Assembly (NCBI GenBank): GCA_007449985.2
Contig: VIIQ02000329.1
Coordinates: 1 to 64,000 of the forward strand
DNA: 64,000 nucleotides
Reading direction: 5' to 3'
Origin: Desmodesmus armatus
Taxonomy: Eukaryota > Chlorophyta > Chlorophyceae > Sphaeropleales > Scenedesmaceae
Positions 10,575 to 21,181 of the stretch are shown one piece after another; position 1 is the stretch's first letter; every line of letters starts with the position of its first letter. The translations under genes were made by a program, and so were the position numbers. The notes below the pieces were generated by a model. It saw only the letters and a list, made by a program, of their open reading frames with translations. It did no database searches and had not been told where the DNA came from.

Positions 10575-11779
10575 TGTTGTGTCCCACAGGCCGTGCTGAA
10601 TGTGACCAACGATGCTGCCAGGGTTGCAGACCTGCTAGATGAGTTCATGCTGCAGTACAGCAGCGACCCTCAGCTCAAGCAGAAGTTCCTCACATTCATG
10701 GCCAACCAGGTGAGACTGCTGCTGCATCAGGATATATATAATCCTGATATATCCGGATATATACTATATATTAATATATATCCTAATTGATATATATCCT
10801 AATTAATTCCTACTTATTAGGAGGGGGACTCAACTTGAAACTCTGAACTAGCTCCACATATTCATGTGCAAGCAGGTAGGACTGCTGCTGCAACAGGGAT
10901 GTGAATGACTAATGGGTGATTTGCAGCTGATTTGCAGCTGGTGCTGTGCCCCTTGTGTGCTGGGAAGTGCAGGACACAGCAGGGTAGGGCAGACTGATGC
11001 AAACTTTGTGTGTTGACTTGTGCTCCATATCTGCCCAACCCCTCCCATGTATTACATGCTGACACCAAGTAATAAGTTGCTGACAACAAGCTCAATTGGG
11101 TGCTATGGATGTACAGCCTCATATGGATGCCCCTGCTCGTCCTCATGTGCCTCACACAAATGGGCAAGAAACCCCTCCCCCCAAACCACTCCTGCTGTAT
11201 CCAAACCATGTTCACTCACCCCCCCGCCCCCGTGTCTTGTCTTTATCACGCCAGGCTGACACCAAGTACTCAGTTGTCGACAACAAGCTCAATTGGGTGC
11301 TATGGATGTACAGCCTCATATGGATGCCCCTGCTCGTCCTCATGTGTCTCACACGAATGGGCAAGGGGCCTAGCTCAGCAGAGCGAAAGCAGCAGCAGGC
11401 GATCTCAACAGCAGCTTACCAGCAGCAGGTGGCAGCAGCAGCAGCAGCAGCGGGAGGAGGTTTTGCAGCTAGCGATCAAGCAGCCGGGCTAAGGTTAAAC
11501 CCCACTGGGAGTGGTCAGTACAGCGGCCAGGGTTTTGGTCAGTTCAGCACAGCAGCTGATGGATCCGGACTCAGTACAGCAGCAACTGCAGAATCTTCAG
11601 GCCTCACCCCAGGGGGAGGAGAATGGGAGGAACAGGGACGGCAGGCGGCAGTTTGGACCTGCCGCCTCGATACAGCGTCCCTGGGAGCTTCGGTAGCAGC
11701 CTTAGTCGACAGTATGCAGACGATGTCGACGGCAGTACGCGATCGGCAGCTAGTGGTCGGTCGCTGCGCTCCGCGATGA
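7432..11779 (+). CDS. Unrecognised membrane protein with Gln/Ala/Ser-rich tail
   Basis: Exons 7432-7471, 8931-9085, 10590-10709 and 11255 onward, GT-AG with matching phases. The protein starts MSLRTLAVVGTVLG and has a first hydrophobic segment (YLAGVPVIDWLLSLLQVLAY and onward, about residues 12-50). A soluble helix with DAARVADLLDEFMLQYSSD follows, then a second hydrophobic segment (NWVLWMYSLIWMPLLVLMCL). After that comes a positively charged, low-complexity tail. The predicted shape is an integral membrane protein with two hydrophobic regions; I do not recognise the family. In the frame entered at 11255 translation stops at 11777-11779, giving about 279 residues, but another frame stays open to 12183. 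Each of exons 2, 3 and 4 is preceded by partial copies of itself. Confidence 0.65.
8020..8845 (+). repeat. Five acceptor-side copies of exon 2 of the membrane-protein gene
   Basis: The sequence around the exon 2 acceptor (TGCCTTGCAG then ICYLAGVPVIDWLLSLLQ) recurs at about 8030-8095, 8289-8370, 8430-8490, 8625-8700 and 8765-8840. Most retain the acceptor AG and the IDWLLSLL core. Poly-C tracts separate several of them (8537-8551, 8727-8739, 8881-8890). Similarity to the true exon at 8931 increases towards it. Confidence 0.88.
9274..9345 (+). repeat. Donor-side copy of exon 2 of the membrane-protein gene
   Basis: Repeats the exon end (AQDNRHSSLPELHQ followed by GTGAGC), compared with AQDNRHSTLPELHQ at 9040-9085. 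The donor is intact. Confidence 0.85.
9580..10400 (+). repeat. CTG-linked tandem array of exon 3 5' edge, four copies
   Basis: Each unit has a poly-C run, CTGTTCCTAATGCACAACAG and flanking sequence, a (CTG)n tract, TTGTTGTCGTGTCCCACAG, and the first ~64 bases of exon 3 (AVLNVTNDAARVADLLDE). Exon copies lie at about 9614-9690, 9883-9944, 10090-10149 and 10330-10412. The real exon starts at 10590. Units 2-4 are nearly identical apart from CTG and C tract length (CTG from about 14 to over 25 repeats). Confidence 0.92.
10729..10822. other. AT-rich palindromic block in intron 3
   Basis: A run of overlapping ATAT/GATATATCC motifs containing inverted repeats such as ATATATCCGGATATAT-like arms, ending in CCTAATTAATTCC. 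It is the only strongly AT-rich stretch in an otherwise GC-rich, CTG-rich window. Confidence 0.75.
11056..11200 (+). repeat. Acceptor-side copy of exon 4 of the membrane-protein gene, with stop
   Basis: Copies about 115 bases of the exon at 11255 (LNWVLWMYSLIWMPLLVLMC is conserved) but begins ADTK followed by TAA. It is therefore a dead copy, separated from the real exon by ~80 bases including a poly-C run. Confidence 0.9.
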
Positions 11780-12183
11780 ACAGCGGCAGCATCGGGCGCG
11801 CGGGATATCCCGCGGGGAATGTCATGCGAGCCAGTAGCGATAGGGTACATATGAGTCGGCCGTCGAAGCTACAGGGGGCGTCGTCTGTACCTGTGCCCTA
11901 TGCGGGTGCAGCGCATGGGGGCAGCCGGCAGAAAAGCATGCAGGGGTATCGGCAGGGTTTGAACGCGCGACTTGGGTCAGGGGATGTGGGGAGGCAGGGG
12001 AGCAGCAGCAGCAATGGGATGGATGTAAGGGGGGCAGGGGCGATGGATCAGGCGGTTCTGGGCAGCAGCAGCGGCAGCAGCGCCCATGGTTGGGGACACA
12101 AGCAGCAGCAGCAGCAGCAGCTGCAGCATCGGGGTGTAATGGAAGATGATGCAGCAGCAGCTGCTGATGCTGTGGCTATGTAG
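11623..12183 (+). other. Alternative open frame, possible true C-terminus of the membrane protein
   Basis: This frame is open for 187 codons past the stop at 11779. It reads like a disordered tail (SLDLPPRYSVPGSFGSS, then Ser/Gly/Arg-rich, then EDDAAAAADAVAM and TAG). An unseen small intron or a one-base error between about 11500 and 11640 would join it to the exon entered at 11255. I cannot decide which ending is used. Confidence 0.45.
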
Positions 12184-12555
12184 CTGTGTGGCTGTGCAGT
12201 TGTGTGGCTATGCAGCCTTGAGATATATGCTTGCAGTTTGTTAACTACGTTGTATGTGTGACTGGCAGCAAGTGGTTTTTACAGCTGGTGTTTTGGTGAT
12301 GTAAGCGTCATGTTACACGCTTGTACGCATACATCATGCACCCACCACCATTTTTGTTTGGGTGCTCGTTTGATTGACATGTACGGCTGAAGCATACAGC
12401 CATGCATGTGATGCATGCATGCTGACGTTGATATGCTTCAGCAGCTGGTGTCTTTCTTGGCGTGCGGTGCGTGTGCAATTGTGTGATGTTTTTCCAGTGT
12501 GATACGAGCTCCCAACGTCATTACACTCCTCGCTCCTTGCTGGGAGACTCAGCTC

Positions 12556-12670
12556 AATTTCTTGTGCTGTGCAAGTCATGCAATGAGTCATCAATGCAAT
12601 GAGTCATCAATGCAATGAGTCATCAATGCAATGAGTCATCAATTTCTTGTGCTGTGCAAGTCATGCAATG
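12556..12670. repeat. 16-bp minisatellite carrying TGAGTCA, flanked by 30-bp direct repeats
   Basis: GCAATGAGTCATCAAT repeats four times (about 12580-12643). A 30-base sequence beginning AATTTCTTGTGCTGTGCAAG occurs on both sides (12556-12585 and 12641-12670). Each unit contains TGAGTCA, the consensus of GCN4/AP-1-type bZIP proteins. Confidence 0.85.
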
Positions 12671-13963
12671 TCGCCCGCATGCAGTGTGGTAGATGATGTA
12701 GGGTCCTTGTGTAAACCCTAGGCCATGTACTACATGTACTACTAGTAGTTTGTGTTTTGTCACAGACCAGCAGACATATTCAACGGCTGCTGGAAACCAG
12801 TTGTGCTGTCATGTTGGGGTGAGACCTATGCGCGGTATCTGAATCTCTACCTATCGGTATCAATCCAACAGCTATGGACCTCAACGAGCTCATGCCACAA
12901 CTTCACTGAGGAGGTCAATTTTGGATAGGATCATTGCAATATGGTGAAGGTGGTAAGTTTGTCAGGATCAAAGTGGCCCCGAAAAGCTGTTACTAGCAGT
13001 ATTACCTGAGCGACGGATACTGCTGGGCGGGCACCACTGTGTAGTACCACTGGCCTTTGCATTGCGTCCAATCCACAAGGCTTGTGCTGCTAAGCACAGT
13101 CATATGCTGGGAGCTGACATCAGTTCCCAAAAGGAGCAAGACCAGCATCAACACAACTCCAGCCTGCGCCATCTGTTGCACAACATTGGCGCCAGCATGG
13201 CTGTGACAGTTGGGTGCTGACTTTACATCGCCTAAAATGCAGCACAGGTTGCAAGCTCCTGTGCATGCAAGCTGCCGTCAATGCGGCTGTTGCTGGATAC
13301 CTGCCTGAACACTGTATCACCTGAACGTGAGCTATTGGTGGCTGCTGCTACTGCTTCTCTTGTACTAGGGTTCAATCTGTTGCCCTGAATGGGGTTTTCT
13401 GCCCCAGCGGTTTTGGGCCCCTCCTGAGCTACTCGACTCCGACAGCAGTTATTCACTCTACAAGAGGCAACCTTGAAATTTACATGACCCTTGCACGGTC
13501 AGAGAAACCAACAAGCACATGCCACAACTGTCATGCCCATTCAACCACTTGACAATCGGCCATCCTCATGTGGCATACTCACCCACTGCTGCTCAAGCTA
13601 CTCTCAGCACTAACAAACAACTCCAAGAGCCAATCGGGCAGCAGCCACAATTGGCCATGACACGTCTTACAGTTACAGTTACAGTTACAGTAATTGGCTC
13701 AGCAAAAGCTGAGCAACCCACAAGGGAGCCAGAGGCTCATGGGGGAACAGAAACAAACCCATCACTCGCCAAAATGCGATCAAGAAGATTGAAAACATCG
13801 TCACCATCATCTCCTTCGCTGCAATCCACAAATTCGTCAGAACTGTCAATGGGATCGCCAAACACAACGTCATCGGGAGGATCATCCTGAGCACGACGCT
13901 CGCATGCATTGATAAAGGACGCCACCCAGCGTGGATCTTGTGCCATAAACTGTCGCATTGCAT

Positions 13964-13965
<2 letters not shown>
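12671..13965. other. Intergenic, no gene seen
   Basis: No frame has protein-like composition or splice-linked exons that I can support. A small hexamer run (AGTTAC, about 13669-13690) is followed by an inverted repeat, GGCTCAGC and GCTGAGC, around 13697-13718. Confidence 0.5.
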
Positions 13966-14055
<90 letters not shown>

Positions 14056-14262
14056 ACGCACACGCACACGCACACGCACACGCACACGCACACGCACACG
14101 CACACGCACACGCACACGCACACGCACACGCACACGCACACGCACACGCACACGCACACGCACACGCACACGCACACGCACACGCACACGCACACGCACA
14201 CGCACACGCACACGCACACGCACACGCACACGCACACGCACACGCACACGCACACGCACACG
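13966..14262. repeat. Compound AC then ACGC microsatellite, ~300 bp
   Basis: A pure CA run (13966-14044) changes abruptly to a CACACG hexamer repeat until 14262, followed by CGCACGCTGAGC. All six frames are open (His/Thr, Cys/Val, Arg/Val, Ala/His), which is an artefact of the repeat. Confidence 0.97.
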
Positions 14263-14274
14263 CGCACGCTGAGC

Positions 14275-15125
14275 TCGGTGGAGGCAGAGAGAGGCAGCAA
14301 AGCCTGCACCACGATAAAAAAAGCTTACCCAAGCTGTTGGGTTGCAGAGCGGCCATAGTTCACTGTAAACGGCTCAGCAACGAGCCAACACACAGTATTT
14401 GTGACGAAGCACAGCCGCCCTAGCCCCACGCCCACAGACACACAGAGCACAGAGAGACTGGCAGAGCCTGTAGAACCTTATGCACCACAACCCAAAACCC
14501 TTACCCAAGCCGTTTGGTTGCAGCACACCCATAGTTCACTGTAGACGGCTCAGCACCGAGCCAACACACTCTGCTGGTGACGAAGCACAGCCGCCCTAGC
14601 CCCAAGCCCACAGACACATGTCTGTGTGTCACAGAGCACAGAGAGACTGGCACAGCCTGTAGAACCTTATGCGCCACCACTCAAAGAGCCTCCCAATGCT
14701 TTTTGGTTGCAGGACAGTCATAGCCCCATGTGGACAACTCGGCACCGAGCCAACACACACACTGTTTGTGTTGAAGCACAGCCCCCCTCGACCCAAGTTC
14801 AATAAAACACAGGAGCACAGAGTGGCTGGCAGAGCCTACAGCAAACTATGCAGAACAACTCAAGAGCTAACCAACGATGTGAGGTTGCAGAACAAGATCC
14901 ATCCACTGTGACGGCTTGGCACCAAGCCACCACACAACGTTTGTGTTGAAGCATAGCCACCCTCACCACAAGCCCAACGACACACAAGAGCAGAGAGAGT
15001 TCAGCAAAGCCTGTAGAGAAAAACCTTATGCAGCACAACCCAAAGAGCAATGCTGTTTGGTTGTTTAATTGCACTGCAAGATCAGCCCACTGTGACGACT
15101 CGGCACCGAGCCCACAAACACACCG
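14275..15125. repeat. ~180-bp satellite, five units with a conserved hairpin
   Basis: Units recur with spacing of 176, 189, 177 and 183 bases, judged from the hairpin positions 14371, 14547, 14736, 14913 and 15097. Shared blocks include AGAGCACAGAGAGACTGGCA, GCCTGTAGAACCTTATGC, TTTGGTTGCAG and GACGAAGCACAGCCGCCCTA. Divergence rises to the right. The hairpin is GGCTC(A/G)GCACCGAGCC, and unit 4 has the paired change GGCTTGGCACCAAGCC. Confidence 0.9.
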
Positions 15126-15524
15126 CAAAGTTTCTCCCAACATACACATCACCCTGACGACAGCATTGCCTGCGCCCACCACAGCTCAGCTGAGATACCC
15201 ATTTCAATACCCACGCTCCCAACATTCAAAAATGCATAACATCGTAGTTGTTGAGTGCTGTGGGCCCCACACAGTGCTGTGGCACATTTCAGTATAGCAA
15301 CCAGACCTGTGTGCCACCCCCCCCCCCCCCCCCGAGGAGGGGCACACTGCGCGTGTGCCACACACACATACAGGCACATATACACACAAAAACGCCCCCG
15401 TGCGCAATCAGCGCACTGCAGCAGTGGTGCAGCAGCTGTGCCACACACTCTTGCGTCAACGCTGCTGCATGCAAACCTCTTCACCAGGTGTGTACTGCAC
15501 AGTATCCCCCGTCTGCTGCTGCTG
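15126..15524. other. Region between satellite and SBP-box gene 3' end
   Basis: Expected to hold the 3' UTR of the minus-strand SBP gene. It contains a poly-C run (15318-15333) and a CACACATACAGGCACATA stretch; no other feature seen. Confidence 0.5.
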
Positions 15525-17187
15525 CTACAGCTGCCGCAGCCCCTGCTGCTGCTTCTGCTGCATGAACCTGTGCAAAAGCGCCTGAACCTTCTGCTGCTTC
15601 CCAGGGACAGCAGCAGCAGCAGCGGGTGGGGCTGCGGGCTGCCAGGACGCTGCACCACTCTTTCCAATACCCTGAGTTGCCCCATTGAGTTGTGACCCAA
15701 ACCCTACCCCCTGTAAGGCCATAGGAGAGGTGGGGAGGGCTTCTGGTGGGAGGGTGGGGTCCCCAGCACCAAACCCTAGCCCTACCAGCCCCTGAGGGGC
15801 CTCCACACTGCTTGCCACCTCAACAGCAGCAGCAGCAGCAGCAGCAGTAGTGCTGCTGTTGCTGCCGAGGACACCAAGTCCCCCTTCGGCTAGTGGGCGG
15901 GGTGCTTTAGGACTCAAAAAGCCTGAGCCCGCCTTGACCACAGCAGTCGGCTGCAGAAAGTCCACAATGTCGAAAGGCTTTGCTGCCTGCTGCTGCTGCT
16001 GCTGCTCCTGCTGCTGCTGCTGCTCCTGCTGCAGCTGCTGTTGCAGCTCGTGTGCATTGCGGCCGGCACTTTCAAGCTCCCTCATCATAAGTGCCCCCAG
16101 TTCCATTCCCACCTCCGGCAACTGCTGCTGCTGCTGCAGCATGGGCGTGCCAACACAGCCATTACGCGCTGCTGCTGCTGCTGCTGCTGACAAGGCTGCA
16201 TTACCGTCGAGTCCCCCTGATGACTGCTGCTGCTGCAGCGGTTGTAGCATGGTCGTGCCGACAAAGCCATTGCGCGCTGCTACTGTTGCTGCTGCTGACA
16301 GGGCTGCATTGCCGTCGAGTCCCCCTGATGACTGCTGCTGCTGCTGTAGCATGGGCGTGCCGACACAGCCATTATGCGCTGCTGCCACTGCCGCTGCTGC
16401 CGCTGACAGGGCTGCATTGTTGTCGAGTCCCCTGAGAACTGCTGCTGCTGCTGTTGCGGAATCATCGGGGCGCCGCCAAAGCCACTGCGTGCTGCTGCTG
16501 CTGCTGCTGACAGGGCTGCATTGCCGTCGAGTCCCCCTGAGGACTGCTGCTGCTGCTGAAGCATGGGTGTGCCTGCGAAGCCACTGCGCGCTGCTGCTGC
16601 TGCTGCTGACAGGGCTGCATTGCCGTCAAGAACCCCTGAGGACTGCTGCTGCTGCTGCAGCGGCTGAGGCAGGCAGCCATTGGCTGCTGCTTCAGCAGCT
16701 GGTATCTGCCCGCTGCCAGCATTTCTAGCCCAGACATCACCCGCCCCTCCCCAGTTTCCAACACCACCACTACCTCCATCGTTTCTCAGGGCACCCCCTC
16801 CTTCAAAAGGAAAAGCACCCGAAGGAGGGCCTAGGCCGCCGCCCCTGCCGCCATGAGCAGCAGCAGCAGCAGCAGCCTCCCTAGCCATCTCCTGCTGCAG
16901 CTGCCACTGCTGCTGCTGCAGCTGGCGGAGCAGATTGTCGTCCTGCTGCTGTTGCTGCTGCTGCTGCTGGCGCTGCTGCTCCTCCTGCATCCGCACTTCA
17001 CACAGAGATTCCTCCATCATTCTGTCAAGCATCTCTGCAAGCAACTTGCGTTTGGTTGTGGGCGACGCACACGAAGCTGCAGCGAGTGCAGCAGCAGCAG
17101 CGTCACTAGCGGCGGCAGCTGCTGCTGCTGCTTCTGCTGCCCGGGGTGTTGCTGTCATTGCTGTGCCGCAGTCGCCTGTCATCCTGC

Positions 17188-17234
<47 letters not shown>

Positions 17235-17941
17235 TCGACGCTGCCATTGCTCCAACCCCCCGAACCGCCCCCAAGCTGCATGGTGTTGCTGAACCAAAAC
17301 CTTCCGTCGCTGCTGCTGTCAGCCCCTGCTGCTGCTGTTGTTGCTGCTGCTGCTGCTGGGTGGTGGTGGTGCGAATGCTCAACACGCCTGCTGCTGATGT
17401 TGCCACTGCATATGCCGCCTGCACCAGAGGCTGCTGCTGCTGCTGCAACTCCTGAAGGGTCCTCAATCGAGCCAGGAGCCCACTTCGTGCCTCGATAAAT
17501 GCCGGGGTACCCCCAAGTCCCGCTGCTGCTGCTGCTTCACACTGCTGCAGCTGCTGCTCCACCTGCTGCTGCTGCTGCTGCATCAGCTGCTGCTGCTGCT
17601 GTAGTAGCCCTAGCAGCAGGTGCTGCTGGGGATCCTCGCCCCCGATGCTGCTACACACTCCCAGTGCAGTGTCCTGGTTACACGACCCAGGACCAATGTG
17701 ACCCGGCCCAAACACATTTGGTCCAATCTGGCGCATGACCTGGCCCATTGCTGGCAAAGGCGGGCTCATACCGGCGGCTGCGGCGGCTGCAGCAGCAGGA
17801 GCAGCGGCGGCTGCGCTGCTGATCATGTCAAGCAGCAGCTGTGTTTGGCAAGCGTCCTCAGCAGCCGCCGCCGCCGCCGCCGCAGCAGCAGCAGCAGCAG
17901 CGGGACTGTAAGGCGGCTCCTCCATTGCACAACCCATTGCA

Positions 17942-17976
<35 letters not shown>

Positions 17977-18188
17977 GTTATCCCACCCACAGTCCATGCT
18001 GTACTGCCAGTCACCAGCAGCAGCAGCAGCAGCTTCAGCAGCAGCTTCAGCAGCAGCAGCAGTGGCATACACGTCCATTCCCGTGCCCATCTCCATCATA
18101 CCCCTAGCCCTGCTGCAATGTCCGTGGGGGGCGTTGGCCAGGCAACTTCACAGGAGGTGCTTGTGCCTGACCCTGTGTTCACCAGCAG

Positions 18189-18221
<33 letters not shown>

Positions 18222-18449
18222 ATATGACTGCTGCAGATACTCCATCAGCTGCTGCTGTTTCTGCTGCTGCTGCTGCCGCTGCCAAGCGGCGTCAGCAGCA
18301 GTCCCGTTTAGGGGTGAACCTCCATCCTTACGGGTGCTCCGGGCCCGTTTGGAGATTGGACGAGGGGTGTACCCCTCCTCTGCTGCTGCTGCTGCCTCTG
18401 ACAGCATGTGCAGGTCCCAATAGACCTCCTCCTCCTCCTCTTGCTGCTC

Positions 18450-18490
<41 letters not shown>

Positions 18491-18662
18491 GCCGTCGTTT
18501 GCTGACCCTACTGCTCAACAACTGCATTCCATCGTCAGATTCACCCTCAGCAGCAGCGTCGGCAGCAGCAGCAGCAGCAGTAGCAGCGCGTGCGCGCCTG
18601 CTCGCCACCCTTTCACCAGCAGCAGCAGGAGCAGACTGTGGGCTGCCCTTGCGCTTTTTTGG

Positions 18663-18698
<36 letters not shown>

Positions 18699-19592
18699 CT
18701 GGTGTCTGCTGGGGGGTCCAGGCTTGCGCACTTGGGCCTTGAGCCCCGCCCTTCTGCGGCTGTTGTGCTTCTGCAGCTGAGCACGGCAGGATCTGTGTGT
18801 TGGAGGCAGGCAGAGGGGAGGGGGGGGGGTCGCCACTCTGTCTATGAGTGTGCTGGAGAGGGCAGGGTGGTGGTGTCAATGCAGGCTGTTTGGAATCATA
18901 GGTGTGATGTGCATAACAAGATCTGTGTGAGAAGGAGGGGCCCAACAGCCCTGCCCCTCTCCCTTGTCCTCGCCACCCCCTTCCTCACTTCTCTCCTCGC
19001 CCCCTCTCACCTCCTGGCTCCGTCAAATGCAGAGGTCTTCTCTAGCCGCCCACACTGCTGGCACCAACGCACATTCACCATTGCTGGGGGCGCACCAGCA
19101 GCAGCACCAGCAGTAGCAGCAGCAGCAGCAGCAGCAGCAGCAGCTCCTTGCCCATCTTCTGCCCCTGCATATATGCACCGTGACAGGCAGCAGCCCACAC
19201 AGGTCAGTGAGAGGTGTACGCTGCATCAACACGCAAGCTGTGCAGTGTGACTGGTAACAGCCACCACCCCCTCCTGCAGCGAGCCCCGCTGGCACGATAT
19301 TGCATTCACAGTGATAAAGAGAGCACCAGACGGCAAGCAAGGATATCACAGATGCATTCACGCAGAGCCACACAAGCTGTCATAAGGTTGGAACTACAAC
19401 CCCCTAAACCCCATGTAACCCCTCACCTGGGCTATCTGTCGTACCCTGCTGAGCCTGCTGTTCACCCTCATCTCCTTCTGCCCCCTTGTTTTCAGCCTGC
19501 GCCCCTGCTGCTGCTGCTGCTGCTGCTGCTGACCCAGGCCCATCCTGGCTGGGGCTAGGGCTCTTTGAGTCGCTGATGCTGCCCTCAGCAGA

Positions 19593-19624
<32 letters not shown>

Positions 19625-19638
19625 TTGGGGAGGCGCTG

Positions 19639-19724
<86 letters not shown>

Positions 19725-19810
19725 AGTTGCGGATGCCCTGTCTGATGGAGCTGCTGCTGGAGTTGGCGGGGTGTGCTGATCGCCTGACCCGGGAGTGCCA
19801 TGGTCAGCAG

Positions 19811-19868
<58 letters not shown>

Positions 19869-19942
19869 AGTGTGCTCAGCTCCTGCTGCTGTCGAGCCCT
19901 TCCCCTGCTGTGCTCCATCCACCCCTGCTACAGCTGGCTGCG

Positions 19943-20003
<61 letters not shown>

Positions 20004-21181
20004 GGTCTGTGCTGCCCTGCGTCTTCGCAGCACGTGTGCTGGGGGTCTCAGCTGTGCTGCTACTACTGGTATGGCCTCTGCTGATACGTGTGCCGCACAT
20101 ATCTTGTGCCGCTGGTTGTATGAGGGCTCGGTTGTTAGGTCCTTGTGGCAGCCAGGTACCTGCAGTAAACATGCAAAATATGTCATTGAGATTGTTGAGA
20201 GGAAAGAGTGAGGGGTGTGTTGGCCCCAGGGGGTATGGGATTATGGGGGTGTCACAAGCCAATCTTGTGCCGCTGGTTGTATGGGGGTTCGCTTGATAAA
20301 TCCTTGTAACAGCCAGGTACCTGCATAAAACATGCAAAGTGTGTCTGTTGAGAGGAAGAAAGAATGAGGGTGTGTTGCCCCCGGGGGGGGTGGGGGGGGG
20401 GGGGGGGTACGGGGCTATGGGGGTGTCACAAGCTGATCTTGTGCGGTTGGTTGTGCGAGGGTTCGTCTGATAGACCCTTGTGACAGCCAGGGACATGTAC
20501 ACGGTGTGTTTGTTCGGGAGGAGGTGGGGTGGGGTTTAGAGGGGGGGGGGGGTGACACGGGGTGTATCGGTGCGGGTGCAGCAGGGCAGGGGTCTACTTG
20601 TACAGCGAGCAAAACAATCTGCGGGCGATTGAGAGAGACACTGATGAAAGATTGCTTGCTGTAAGCCCCAGGTGCATGTACTTCTTCGATCCAAGGAGGA
20701 GGGAAAGCAAGGTGTGCCCCTATCCAGTGAGGTGCGTACTAGGAGGGCCTGTGGGGAGGGGGGGGGGGGGGGGGGGGGGAGGGAACTGGTGCAAACTGCA
20801 CCTATGTGATGTCATATACACGAAAAAGGATGTTAACAGTGTGACAAGTGCTGCTCAGATCGCTGCTGTGGCAGTGCATGCAGCTGCCTTGACATTCATG
20901 TCACCAACTGGGTTGCTGCACGTCACTGCTGTGGCGTTCAGACACATCTGAAGGCCTCAACGGTCTTATGACAGTGTAATTGACGTAATACGCAAGCGCA
21001 GAGAGCGCCACCTGTCCTCTATCAATGCCCGGCGTTGAAAAGTGATGGTGATGCACTACTGTTTGCAGCCCTGCCCCATCTACGTTGCACATTTCCCTCG
21101 GCCGGCACGCACCTGGCATCTTGGAACCTTTCTGTGCCGTTCCAAATCCTCTGCCTCCTGAAATGCTGCCGGTACCTCCAT
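15525..21181 (-). CDS. SBP-box transcription factor with split domain and polyQ/polyA tail
   Basis: Exons: 21181-21113 (ATG, 23 codons, ends KVPRCQ), 20159-19427, 19164-19011, then 18792 down to the stop at 15525; the first three junctions are GT-AG and phase-matched. The SBP DNA-binding domain is assembled across exons: RCQ + VPGCHKDL...NQRHKICAAH (first zinc site), VRWCQQCGRLEKTSAFDGAR (second site), RSCRAQLQKHNSRRRA (basic end, nuclear signal). About 245 low-complexity residues, mostly Gln and Ala, are encoded between the two zinc sites unless part of exon 2 is spliced out. In the second site the His of the usual CxxCxxxH is Glu. SBP proteins bind GTAC-core promoter sites. The long C-terminal exon has 27-33-residue repeats built on SSGGLDGNAALSAAAAA and ends AVPGKQQKVQALLHRFMQQ. 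Frame changes near 18096, 17281 and 16430 need either mini-introns or one-base errors. Confidence 0.8.
16160..16690 (-). repeat. In-gene protein repeat with CTG tracts (GLDGNAALSAAAAA units)
   Basis: Six units of about 85-100 bp encode QQQQ-SSGGLDGNAALSAAA then a G(F/C)(A/V/G)GTPML motif. Five carry the tract CCCCC (plus strand) before the Gln codons. The unit at 16429-16432 has only CCCC, which shifts the frame. Confidence 0.88.
19641..20000. repeat. Three long CTG/CAG tracts in SBP gene exon 2
   Basis: CTG runs at about 19641-19721, 19814-19866 and 19946-20000 (plus strand). Within the SBP frame the first is read as polyalanine and the others as polyglutamine. Confidence 0.93.
20240..20500 (-). 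repeat. Two acceptor-side copies of SBP gene exon 2
   Basis: The exon 2 start (coding strand GTACCTGGCTGCCACAAGGA) recurs in diverged form at about 20256-20325 and 20432-20500, both in the upstream intron. On the coding strand the intervening runs at 20384-20407 and 20538-20550 are poly-C. Neither copy keeps the zinc-finger frame (for example RYLAVTRIYQANPH). Confidence 0.85.

Noticed and set aside
13685..14423. Long overlapping frames of His/Thr, Cys/Val, Ala/His and Arg/Val
   Set aside because: All six frames are open because of the AC/ACGC microsatellite; no flanking coding evidence.
14275..15125. tRNA or SINE array
   Set aside because: The conserved hairpin is too short, and no tRNA promoter boxes or cloverleaf could be found.
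20562..20760. Plus-strand frame with QNNLRAIERDTDERLLAV
   Set aside because: It lies in an intron of the minus-strand SBP gene, has no recognisable family and no linked exons.
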